From Diphasiastrum complanatum (taxonomy: Eukaryota > Streptophyta > Lycopodiopsida > Lycopodiales > Lycopodiaceae), in contig CM055113.1 in assembly GCA_029204225.1 (NCBI GenBank), positions 23,990,357-24,054,356 on the forward strand: DNA of 64,000 bases, read 5' to 3'. Below are positions 43,250-53,686 of this stretch, one piece after another. The first letter of the stretch is position 1; every line of letters begins with the position of its first letter. A program made the position numbers and the translations under genes. The notes beneath the pieces are model-generated. The model was not told where the DNA came from. It saw only the letters and a program-made list of their open reading frames with translations, and ran no database searches.

Positions 43250-43549
43250 CAGTGCTACAGATTGAAGGGCAAAATGCCAGTCCTAGGGCTTTTGCCCTTC
43301 AAATGAAGGGCATTTAAATAATGCACCCTTCAAATGTGAAAGGAAAAGAAATGGGCATTCCTTCAGTTTTAAGGGAAACCTTTAGAACAATACATGTGAA
43401 GAAGTGTTTAGGTCATAATTTAATTAAAAAATACATATTTTCTATATGGTACTTATTTAATCAATGTATGATTTGAAGGGTGAAATTGGGTTATACCCTT
43501 CAAAGCATATTTTTTTGAAGGGTAGATTTGCCCTTCATCTACAACACTG
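43250..43549. mobile_element. 300-bp MITE, hAT type
   Basis: The left end CAGTGCTACAGATTGAAGGG and the inverted right end (reading CAGTGTTGTAGATGAAGGGC outward-in) match at about 20 of 24 positions. The inside is built of CCCTTCAAA and its complement repeated in both orientations. CAGTG ends are typical of hAT elements. Flanking 8-mers (GTATGATC and AATGTATC) are only partly alike, so the target duplication is not clear. Similar CCCTTTCA-type words continue to about 44060. Confidence 0.75.
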
Positions 43550-44194
43550 AATGTATCTACGTATCTACAACATGGGCATGCAAGAAAAAGAGAGGAGCAT
43601 GAATTTTTTGCAAGTTCTATATATAGGTGCAGCTAAAAGACTGTGTTTTTGCAATAAAGTCCTTAGCAATGTCTCAAAGTAGCTATTTGCATGAAAACAC
43701 CCTTATAATTTCAGACATTGACTTTAATGTCAACTTTTGCAAAAACTCCATTAACGAACTTGATCACATAGTATTGGCTTCAAGCTTGAGTTTGCCTTTC
43801 AAAGAAAGACAAAACTTTCAAAAGCATGTCATATGAATGGCAAACTTTAAATTTGCCCTTCCATTTGAAAGGCAACTTGATGTCATGCTAGTTTTAAAAT
43901 TTTAGAATTTTATTGTAAAATATAACATGAATATATGTATAATTGATTGAAAGATTCATACCTATTTTATTTTAAAGGTACCCTTGCATTATACATGTCG
44001 TGTGAAAGGTAATTAAAAAAAGCACATCTGGGTGAAAGGTAAGGGTGCACGTCAAATTCGAAGCCTTGATTGACTTTTGCTAGGCAATGCCAACTAATTG
44101 TTGAAAGTCAATGAATGGTAATTCTCACTTGTTGAAACTCACAACCTTCAAGTTTTATGCCAACTAATTGTTGAAAGTCAATTTGCACTGCCGT

Positions 44195-46860
44195 ATTATG
44201 CATGTGTTAAACAACTACAGGAGCATGTAAGCTATAATGTAAGATTATGGATCAATTTCTTCTATGCAGTATAAGGTGGAAAACCTTACTGCATACAACA
44301 TTACATAATGATGTTGGTGGAGGTTCCAACAATATTATGTGATGTAATCACGACCTAACAAATTTGCCAACATTATTAGTGAATTCAAGAAATCCAATTT
44401 TGTTTAACGTTTTTATATGTCTCTATTTTTTTAGCTTTTCTTTTCAAATGTCTATTTGAGCTATTGGATACAAATAAAAATTGATAGCCAAGCTATGATT
44501 TTTGTAGTTGATTCAATTTGACAATAGCCAAGCTCTTGGTGCGTTATATCATCAAAATTTGTAAATACACGTCTCAAGCACATTATGGTTACATCTTTCG
44601 ACTCCAAAGTTGTAGTTCCTAACTTTCGCTACATCCAAGTAGTGTTGAATTACACCTATAGGTGTGAAATCAACTACTAGAATCTGACCAACCCTTCGAT
44701 TCAATTGTGTGAATGTTGAAAATTATAGTAGATGTTAATTTTGTAAACCAAATTTTCATTCTTGAATTTTCAAATTTTGTAATAGTAGTATTTTGATGAA
44801 TAACATTAGATTAAGTTTATTATTAATATAGCTCATTATGCACGTGTTAAACAACCACAGAAGCACATCAGCCATAATGTAAGATTAAATATAGATTTCT
44901 ACTATGCAGTAGGTGGAAAACCGTACCACATAAAATATTACATAATGTTGTTGGTGGAAAAACCAACAATATTATGTGATGTAATCTCGACCCAACAGAT
45001 TTGCCAACACTATTAGTAAATTCAGAAAACTGATTTTGTTTATCATTTTTATATGTCTCTATTTTGTTAGCTTTTCTTTTGAATGCATGTTCAAGCTGTT
45101 GGATACAAACACAATTTGATAGCCAGGGTAGGAATTTCGTAGCTGATTTCTATTTAACAATAGTGCAACTCTTAGTGCATTATATCATCAGAACTTGCAA
45201 GTATAAGTCTCAGGTACATTCTCGTTATATTTTTCAAATCCAAAACTGTAGTTCCTAACTTCCACCACATCTAGGTGGTGTTGAATTACAAATGTAGTTG
45301 TGAAATTAGTTGCTAGGATCTGAACAACCCTTGGATTCTCGACTACACGAATGTCAAAAAATGTAGTGGCCGCAAATTTTAGTTCTTGAATTTTCAATCA
45401 TTGTAATAGTAGTAGTCTGATGAATAACATTAGATTGAATGTAATATTTTGGGTCAATCATCCTAATATAGCTTATTATGCATGTGTTAAACAACTACAG
45501 GAGCATATCAGCCATAATGTAAGATTATGGATCAATTTTTTCTATGCAATAGGTGGAAAACCTTACTACATAAAATATCACATACTGTTGGTGGAATATC
45601 CAACAATATTATGTGATGTAATCACAACCTAACAAATTTGCCAACATTATTAGTAAATTCAAGAAATCCAATTGTGTTTAACGTTTTTATATGTCTCTAT
45701 TTTGTTAGGTTTTCTTTTCAAATGTTTGTTTGAGCTATTGGATACAAATAAAAATTGATAGCCAAGGTATGATTTTCGTAGTTGATTTAATTTGACAATA
45801 GCGAAGCTCTTGGTGTGTTATATCATCAAAACTTGTAAGTACAAGTCACAAGCACATTATCATTACATTTGTCGACTCCAAAATTGTAGTTCCTAACTTT
45901 TGCTACATCCTAGTGTTGAATTACACCTATAGGTGTGAAATCAGCTGCTAGAATCTGACCAACATTTTGAATTTTTAAAATTTTGTAATAGTATTTTGAT
46001 GAATAACATCAGATTAAATTTATTTTTAATATAGCTCATTATGCACATGTTAAACAACTACAGAAGCACATCGGCCATCATGTAAGATTACAGATCAATT
46101 TCTACTATGCAGTAGGTGGAAAACCGTACTACATAAAATATTACATAATGTTGTTGGTGGAAAAACCAACAATATTATGTGATGTAATCTCGACCCAACT
46201 GATTTGCCAACACTATTAGTAAATTCAAGAAAGTGATTTTATTTATCATATTTATATGTCTCTATTTTGTTAGCTTTTCTTTTTTAATGCATGTTCGAGC
46301 TGTTAAATACAAATACAATTTGATAGCCAAAGTAGAATTTTTGTAGCTGATTTTGATTTGACAATTGTTAGTGCACTATATTATCAGTTTTTGTAAGTAT
46401 ATGTCTCAGGTACATTCTCATTATAATGTTCAACTCCAAAACTGTAGTTCCTAACTTTCAATTACAATGGTAGTTGTGAAATTAGTTGCTAGAATCTGAC
46501 CAACCCTTGGATTCGACTGCGAGAATGTCAAAAAATGTAGTAGCCACAAATTTCGTAGACCAAATTTTAGTTCTTGAAATTTCAGTCTTTGTAATAGTAG
46601 TAGTCTGATGAATAACATTAGATTGAATTTGATATTTTGGGTCAACCATTCTAATATAGCTCATTATGCATGTGTTAAACAACTACAGGAGCATATTAGC
46701 AATATTATAAGATTATGAGTCAATTTCTTCTATTCAATAGGTGGAAAACCTTACTCATAAAATATTACATAATGTTGTTGGTGGAAAATCCAACAATATT
46801 ATCTGATGGCTAACAAATTTGCCAATACTTAGAGTCAATTTTGTTTCTCATTTTGAAAAG
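44195..46860. repeat. tandem repeat of about 640 bp, five units in two alternating subtypes
   Basis: Units begin with ATTATGCA(T/C) at 44195, 44835, 45475, 46038 and 46663, so spacings are 640, 640, 563 and 625. The last is truncated near 46860. Units 1, 3 and 5 share AACTACAGGAGCAT, a single C/A at several sites and a TCAATTT stretch. Units 2 and 4 share CAGAAGCACATC, AACCGTAC and ATCTCGACCCAAC. Subtypes therefore alternate A-B-A-B-A, a higher-order repeat of about 1.28 kb. No long open frame runs through it. Confidence 0.88.
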
Positions 46861-47700
46861 GAAAAAATTATATTTTAAGATTTAACTAAAAATTTGGTAC
46901 ATTAATCAATGAACAAGTTTCACACCTTCTCTAGTGACAACCACGTTTTTCACGTCTGAATTGCTAGTTTGCAGGCATTTTCAACAAGGACCACCTCCCA
47001 TGCACCAAAAACAAAAATTTGGTTACCTAATAATATGATAAATTTACCAAACACATAAAGGAATTTGAGCGTGGTTTCATTTTAATCTTATAATCTTATC
47101 ATTATTAATCTTATAATCTTATCAATTATATGTTCAAATTAGCTTAGTCAACATCAATTCAATTCAAATAAAGTTATTGTTGATTCTCATTTGCATCTTA
47201 CAAAAACTAGTCACTCTTCACAAGTAAGCATTAAGTGCTGACTTTTACATTTAGATCACACAATACAACATGCCTCCATGTGGATTATGAGCACGCCACA
47301 AAAACAAAACCAAACTTAGTGTTCTCCCCAAAAACTCGACTTCTTGGCTTTCTTGGCTTTAAAATTAGCTTTTCATATAGCAACACATTTTTTATGTACG
47401 TCTCGATCACATATCATCAAACGCATTAACGAGTTATTACAATGAAATCTAAAATGGCAACCATAGTCAACCACCAAAGTATGGAGGTGAAACACGACAT
47501 GGCAAATGGCCCAAAAAGGGGAGCCTAGATCAAAACATATGTATTCTACATTACCTCCTCCACAAAACTTTGTCTAGCATATGGTGTGTTGCTTATAGGT
47601 CTTGGAGTCACCTATATTCATTGGCCATTACTTTCATAAACAAAATTCAACAACACAAGCAAGCACGTCAATGATTGTCGCAACATCGACAAGGATTGAC
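46861..47700. other. intergenic, nothing recognised
   Basis: AT-rich. It includes a small duplication of TCTTATAATCTTATCATTA near 47090-47130. No gene is supported. Confidence 0.45.
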
Positions 47701-47710
47701 GTACAGTAGA

Positions 47711-47872
47711 CTAAGAGCTCTTGGGAGATGCGGCATAAGAGCTCCTGGGAGATGGATCTAAGTAGCTGGGAAGGACCTGGAAGGACACTGGCCTTCCTCT
47801 TCCAAGGGAACCTGAGCTTGATCCAAGGTTGATGAGCTTAGAGGAGCGATTTCTCACAGAATCAATGGGCAT
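47711..47872 (-). CDS. small ORF of 53 codons with upstream TATA box
   Basis: From the ATG at 47872 the - strand encodes a 53-residue Ser/Arg/Pro-rich protein beginning MPIDSVRNRSSKLINLGSSS and ending SSYAASPKSS. A TATATATA box stands 74-81 bases upstream (47946-47953), followed by a CT- and C-rich leader, a normal plant promoter arrangement. The frame stays open upstream to the TATA box but without an earlier ATG. There is no signal peptide or membrane segment. I do not recognise the protein. It could be a real small gene, a first exon, or chance. Confidence 0.35.
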   Translation of the reverse strand: MPIDSVRNRSSKLINLGSSSGSLGRGRPVSFQVLPSYLDPSPRSSYAASPKSS

Positions 47873-47945
47873 ACTAGAGATGGAAGAATGTTGGAAGCTA
47901 AGTGAGGACTGAGCGGACGAAGGGGAATGGGGCTGCAGAGGCGGA

Positions 47946-47953
47946 TATATATA
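47946..47953 (-). promoter_or_regulatory. TATA box of the small ORF
   Basis: TATATATA in GC-richer surroundings, about 75 bases before the ATG at 47872 on the - strand. Confidence 0.4.
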
Positions 47954-47959
47954 CAACGC

Positions 47960-49234
47960 TCAGCACCACGCGAGTGCCTCTCATGCTTAAATTAAAGCAG
48001 CTTGATCAAATCGCCAAAAAATGGCATCCTAGGCTGAAAACTTTCATACTCAAAAAGCGGCCGGAGGTGGGAGGGAGGCGCTTAAGCAGCAACTGGCTGC
48101 AAGCGACGGGACTGTACCTCCGAGAGCATTGCAAGAGGTTGCTCTACGTGGTACCAGTGCGCTTCTGTCTCTTTTTCCACCTATTTTAGTTTAGAACTTT
48201 CCATCACCCATGACGACGTTGGTTATTACTCAAGTCACAATCAATCAAGTAAAGCTTAAACCAAACACTCAAATGCTCTGAAAATGACTTACCTGCAAAT
48301 CAGAGACTCTCTGCAACGCCCTCGGCGAGGAAATGCTGAAAAACATGATAGAAATTGACAAAAAGCGTTTCAGAAGTTACTGTTAACAAGAACAAAAGCA
48401 ATATTCAACCAACATGCAGCAACATTTCAGCTCAGACAAGTCTGGAAAGATTGATAAGCAGTTGTGCAATAGTTGGAAACAAAAACTAGTGATTTGGAGA
48501 ACGTGTATTGCTGTCGCAGGAAACAAGATCATACAAAGGCTGTGTGAACTGTATCGTATAGCAAACAAGCAGAACAAATAATAAACTTTCAAAAACAAAA
48601 TTTAACAGCACAAGCAATTCACTTTTTATTGTGTTTAACACGTGCCCCTGCCTTACAGGCAGGGCCAAAAATTCATAGAATATGGACCCTCTTCTTACTA
48701 GGAGGGAGTCGCTATGGATCTTGACTCCAAGCCAATCGCTTGTCTTTTATGAAAAAAGTATATATGTTATAATTTTATAATCAAGTTTATAATAGATGTC
48801 AATATAACAGAAATAGTCAATATAATTACAAAACACACTATACAGTAATCCTTAAGTATGATTTACCTTTATAACATGGGATCTTCGATCAACAAGTCCA
48901 TCACATAAGAGGGTGGTGATCACTTGGAAGGTAAGGAATGCAACCCTCATATACCATATTTCTAAGATGTTGTAAGTGAGGTGCTTGCAAATATTCACCA
49001 CAAGATAGTTAATGATGCTTTACAGGTTTCAACATTGCCTTCAATGTAATACATGCATTCCTGGATGTCTTGTTTCACTAATGTAAATAATAGAGCTATT
49101 TTTAACCAAAATATAAATAAGAAACAAAACAAAAGAATCACGTTTCTCCTAAAAATCTTTGCTCTTGTTCATAAAAATGTTGCCATGTATGTTCGCTAGA
49201 ATATCCGATAGAGGTCCAGGAGTAGTTACATGCA

Positions 49235-49239
<5 letters not shown>
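47960..49239. other. nothing firm; one exon-like stretch
   Basis: On the - strand a 43-base GC-rich stretch near 48294-48336 is framed by TTTTTCAG and CAG|GTAAGT, like a small internal exon. I cannot attach it to any gene. The rest is AT-rich without features. Confidence 0.3.

Positions 49240-49297
<58 letters not shown>
49240..49297. repeat. (AG)n microsatellite
   Basis: Uninterrupted AG repeat of about 58 bases. Confidence 0.95.
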
Positions 49298-49300
<3 letters not shown>

Positions 49301-49827
49301 GACCATAAAATATGATCCATGAATATCATTACACCACTTATCTTTTTATTCACGTGGCAATTATGATACATGTGTAGCAACAATTATGATACATGTGTAG
49401 CGCTCCTAAACCTGCTTAAAATTCCATACAATAACTTAAAGAAATACAAGACTTCCTTGGGAAAATGGTCAAAGTATAGGAATGGAATCGCCAATTTTTC
49501 TCAAAAGCCGGCATTTTATACAATCATATGTACGTTTTTACAAGTAAAAGTATTCAAAGAACTGAGAAGTTCTATAAAATGAAGGTTTTTCAGGAAAACT
49601 CAAAAGAGGTGTCCACGAGCACTGAAATTTACAAGTGTAATTCGTGAAATGGATTGCACTAATGCTTATGAGTTCAGTAGATACACAAATTAGCACTTTG
49701 AGAAGCTGGATCTACATAGATGGTGAATGTACTGCATGCGTCCATTCTAGATTCCCTTTTATAGTCACATATTTTTCCTATACGTAACGTAATCATGCAG
49801 ACCAGATTTCTACCCGAGCTTGTGAAG

Positions 49828-50097
49828 CTAAATGGCTGAATCTTCTTTGTGGTCTAATCTCATAAATGTATCAATGCCAACCTTTCCTTCCATGCGCCTT
49901 TTTTGCATCCTGGGAAAGTACTCGGCCCAAGTGAACGCTCTATATAGCAACGGGTGACTTTCATCCACCAATTTCATTGGAGGAGTCATGACGGCTTGCG
50001 CATAAGGGCTGTAAAAAAAGGCAACTGAAAGTCGAGGTTTCACCGAATTCAGAACAGCTCGGTGCTCTACGCTTTTGAAATGACCATTAGTCCAAGC
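49828..50097 (-). CDS. dioxygenase exon 3
   Basis: Acceptor TTTCACAG|GCTTGG. Encodes AWTNGHFKSVEHRAV, then RLSVAFFYSP and the C-terminus, with TAG at 49828-49830. Carries the last iron His and the Arg-x-Ser. Confidence 0.93.
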   Translation of the reverse strand, partial: AWTNGHFKSVEHRAVLNSVKPRLSVAFFYSPYAQAVMTPPMKLVDESHPLLYRAFTWAEYFPRMQKRRMEGKVGIDTFMRLDHKEDSAI

Positions 50098-51737
50098 CTG
50101 TGAAACGTCATGAAGATCAAATGTAAGTATGGCCCATGAAGACAAAGTGAAAATTGCTCAGTTATCCAGTGACTAGAAATTTGAATGCACCGTGCAGTGA
50201 GTTCAACCGATGCTAGTAGTACTATAGCCCACATCGCGTAGCAATGAGAGTTTTTTGCTTGAAATTTGGTACTCATATCAAAAGACGTTTGCAATAAAAG
50301 AATCAAAGTAAGTTCACGACTCACCTGCAAGCAATCTCCAACATTAACAACCAGAGTATCTTTCAAAGGTCTCACTGAAATCCATCTTCCATCCTTGCGG
50401 ATCTGGAGGCCACCGATATCATCTTGATTCAGTATTGTTATGCAGGTCGGATCTGCATGGGGAAACAGTCCTAGCGCCACAGATGGCAATGGACATGGTG
50501 GATAGTAGTTGAACCGTGTCACAGATGTGGAATATTTTTCAAAATGTTTGCTAAAAAAGCTTTTCTCCAGAGCTAGACTCTCGGCCATCAACTCCAGCAG
50601 TACCAGCCCAACTTTTTGAATCTCGTGGATATACTCATTCACAGTGGCGCTGGAATACAACGGAACAGAGTTTCAGTCGCAGCGGTCCATGGGAGTGCTA
50701 TGAACAACAGGATTGAGTTTTCCATAGCTTCTTAGGTCTAAAATAAAAAAGTACTTTTCCCATTGCGAAAACTACCCATATCTATTTTCGTCCTATCGAT
50801 AAACATGAACTACAAATAAGTAAGGAATCATGTCAAGAGCAAAGTAATAGTAATTTCTTTATATTGTTTTAACTTTTAGCTCCCGCAGTCCCAACTATCA
50901 TTTGTTCTTTTCGGGCTTGACTATGAAATTGTTTAAATATACGCCTTACCACCGATAAAAGAAAGTGCAAAAAGTGCAACTGTCCACAAGAGCGCTTTAA
51001 ATATAGCATAAATATTTCAATGTATGCCATGCATGTAAGAACTTATAAGAGAAAGCAAACAGTCCTCTTCTCTCTCTCATTCGCTCTGTCTCACTCTCTC
51101 ACACACACACACTCTTTCTCTGTCTGGGTGACAGTTTACTGGGTGTAGGTTTGTATCTGTGTGTAAGTTCTTGTTTAACGCCTTACATGAACTCTTCTCT
51201 GTAATCGGCGCAGGTTACCCTCAGGATGTCTTCTAGATTGGGGTCAGGTCCAGTAACCAGAGCTAGTGTCTCTAGCCAGTGAACTCGTTCTGGCATGTAG
51301 GCATGTCTACCCTCATAGCCCACTTGTCCAAATGCTGCTTTCTCCTTTTCTGCTGCTGGCATCTGAAAGAAACGCGTTCCGAGTTCTGTCAACCTCTGCA
51401 TAAGCCTATTAGGAACTCCATGATTATGTATTTGAAAAAATCCCCACTCTTTGCATGCATATCCAATATCGTTGATGATACGTTGCCTCTCTTCCACAGT
51501 TCCTGTGCTTGAATTATGCAAGTCAACAACAGGAATTTGGTCAGTCTCTGCGGAATATCCATCATATGGAACGTCGGGTCTCAAGCCTTCCGGTTGAACA
51601 TAGGCATCCGGAATGGCTGTAGCATTCATGAGACCAACCGAAAGGTTACCAACATTGTCAACATTCACAGTTCTCCTTGGTTTTGGAGCCACTAAAACGC
51701 CCGTCATGTGCTCTCTCCAAATCCTATCTTCGGCCAT
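49828..51737 (-). CDS. 2-oxoglutarate/Fe(II)-dependent dioxygenase, three exons
   Basis: On the - strand exons 51737-51187, 50649-50325 and 50097-49828 join in frame to 381 codons plus stop. The N-terminal DIOX_N part shows IPVVDLH, CKEWGFFQIHNHGVP and RFFQMPAAEKEK. The catalytic jelly-roll has NYYPPCPLP and HADPTCITILNQDDIGGLQI (iron-binding His and Asp of HxD), then SVEHRAV (second iron His) and RLSVAF (Arg-x-Ser for 2-oxoglutarate). The N-terminal ATG is MAEDRIWREHM. All splice sites are GT-AG (donors AT|GTAAGG and CAG|GTGAGT). Length and motifs match the plant DOXC class, soluble enzymes that hydroxylate or desaturate hormones and specialised metabolites. Substrate cannot be read from sequence. 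No lesion is seen. Confidence 0.93.
50325..50649 (-). CDS. dioxygenase exon 2
   Basis: Acceptor ATTCCAG|CGCC. One base completes Ile, then ATVNEYIHEIQKVGLVLLEL through GDCLQ, with donor CAG|GTGAGT. Carries the HxD iron ligands. Confidence 0.93.
51187..51737 (-). CDS. dioxygenase exon 1
   Basis: Starts at the first in-frame ATG (51737, MAEDRIW) and ends two bases into a codon after REEF, before donor GTAAGG. Contains the DIOX_N domain. Confidence 0.9.
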
Positions 51738-51810
51738 CTTTCGTTGTGATTGATGTAAATCTCGAAGCACTTAAAAATTTTAAGCAACTAGCCAGTAAAG
51801 ACTATCCTGA

Positions 51811-51811
<1 letters not shown>

Positions 51812-51884
<73 letters not shown>
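51812..51884. repeat. compound (GT)n(GA)n microsatellite upstream of the dioxygenase
   Basis: About 29 bases of GT followed directly by about 44 bases of GA. It lies 75 bases upstream of the dioxygenase start codon, so it would fall in its leader or core promoter. Confidence 0.95.
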
Positions 51885-51887
<3 letters not shown>

Positions 51888-52641
51888 GGGATACCCTATG
51901 GAGCGTGGAAGTTCAGCCAACATAATTAGATCAAAAACTTAGAAACAAAATGAGCAGTGGAGCATTGATAATTAAACTTAATGCTCAAACGCGAAGAGCC
52001 AAAACATCTGTCATAACCTAGAATTGGTGTCTTTGTATTCCAATTATTTATTGTCCCAGGTTCCCAAATAAAACGCATAAGAAACTCATGACTCGTTCTA
52101 CGTAATTTCTGAGCAACCTGAGGCCGACCCGCAGATCCTCTTCTGAAGAGTTGGGGCCAAATTGCACTGACGACGTACCTATATCTAGAACTTCGCGGAA
52201 TTGAAGCTGCAGTTGTTCATCCCAGGACAGATATGGAGAAACAGAAAACGACCCCAAACCCCAGGCTATGATAATGGGGCAACTAGTTGATCTTTTGCAT
52301 GGTGCTTGTAGCTGAAACCACAGCTAACAAAGACGTGATGAAGGATAATGTACACCACAGAATAGAGATGTTGGAAAGACAATCTAAAGCAAGGAATCAA
52401 GTGGGAATCGAAAAACAAAAGTGTGGGCCGTGGCTAAGCTCGACAATATAAGCGGTGTTGGACCACCAGCCAGCAAGATTGCACAAAGGTTTACGGCTCC
52501 TATAACTAAGTCCTGACGATCATGATCATGAACACAATCTCCGCTCCACTACGTAGACTCCACTATGCTCATCAAAGACGGTGAGCTAAGAAAGAAACGG
52601 TAAGCCATCGCTACCAAACTTGAAGCCGAAGACTCGCTCCG

Positions 52642-52643
<2 letters not shown>

Positions 52644-52713
<70 letters not shown>
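52644..52713. repeat. second compound (GT)n(GA)n microsatellite
   Basis: GT run followed by GA run in the same order and similar lengths as at 51812, about 830 bp further upstream of the dioxygenase. Confidence 0.95.
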
Positions 52714-52715
<2 letters not shown>

Positions 52716-53124
52716 CGAAGGGTAGGATAAATGCTGAATTAAAAGTGGGGAGTTCAGACTCGTCTCTTATTGACAAAGGGACCGACATTGTTCAGGACTG
52801 AGCTACACTGGATGAACGCACGTGCTGAATTACAGGCTCGTGACTCAGAACTCATCCAGCTTGTGGAAGATTGGGATACTAACACGCGTGCTCAATTAAA
52901 TTTAAACACCTACTGTCTACTGGATGAATAGCCCACGTGCAAATTTACAAGTCAAGAAAGACCAATGGTGGGGGGCCACTGGGTATAGGATATTAGTCAA
53001 CACATGCACCATGATACCACTGCCATGCCAGTGGTGAGCTCGCACCTAGCTCACACCTCTGAGACTGTGACCTATTTAACAGTAAAGAATACTTATAGCA
53101 TCATCTTTTCATATGCTATGATTT

Positions 53125-53686
53125 GTTTTTACTAGTGTTGGGCGAGTGTATAGGTGGTATCAACAATGGTATCGTAGAACATACCCCCCGGTGTATGATT
53201 TTGTGATACTACGGTTGATACCCAAACCGAGCTGGTTTTAGCCCAGCAATGCACATATCGATACCCAAATTAGGGGCAAAAAATTTGAATTTAACATGGT
53301 ATCAATATAGTATCATTTTTAGTTAGTTTCCAAAATTTACATATGTGATAAATATTATTCATGGTGTCCTAAAGACATTGGTGGCCACCAACAAAGTATT
53401 GGCCTTTAAAATCATATGCATATTACATTTAAAAAGGTCATGCTTTTCATTAAATGCATACTACCCTTTATAAAATGACTAATTTTTAAGAAGAATTATA
53501 TGCTCATACCCGGGTTTCTACTCGGCTGGTATCACCCCTGCAATACCCAGGCCGGTTGATACCAGCCACCAATTTACAAACATGTGAATACTAATACCCG
53601 ATTGGTATCAAAAATTTTAAAAAAGTATAATACTAGGACCCGGTTGTTATTAAAAATATCAATACCCGTCCAACACTGGTTTTTAC
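53125..53686. mobile_element. 546-bp MITE, hAT type, with perfect 8-bp target duplication
   Basis: The element runs 53133-53678. It starts TAGTGTTGGGCGAGTGTAT and ends, inverted, CAGTGTTGGACGGGTATT. GTTTTTAC flanks it on both sides (53125-53132 and 53679-53686). The inside is rich in GGTATCA, ATACC and CGGTT words in both orientations. There is no coding sequence, so it depended on a transposase encoded elsewhere. Confidence 0.9.

Noticed and set aside
44195..46860. CRISPR-like array
   Set aside because: Repeats are about 640 bp and contiguous without short spacers, in a plant nuclear context. It is a satellite-like tandem repeat.
52048..52257. 69-codon - strand ORF upstream of the dioxygenase
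   Set aside because: No family match. It could be leader sequence, but no donor joins it in frame to the dioxygenase start, which is complete at MAEDRIW.
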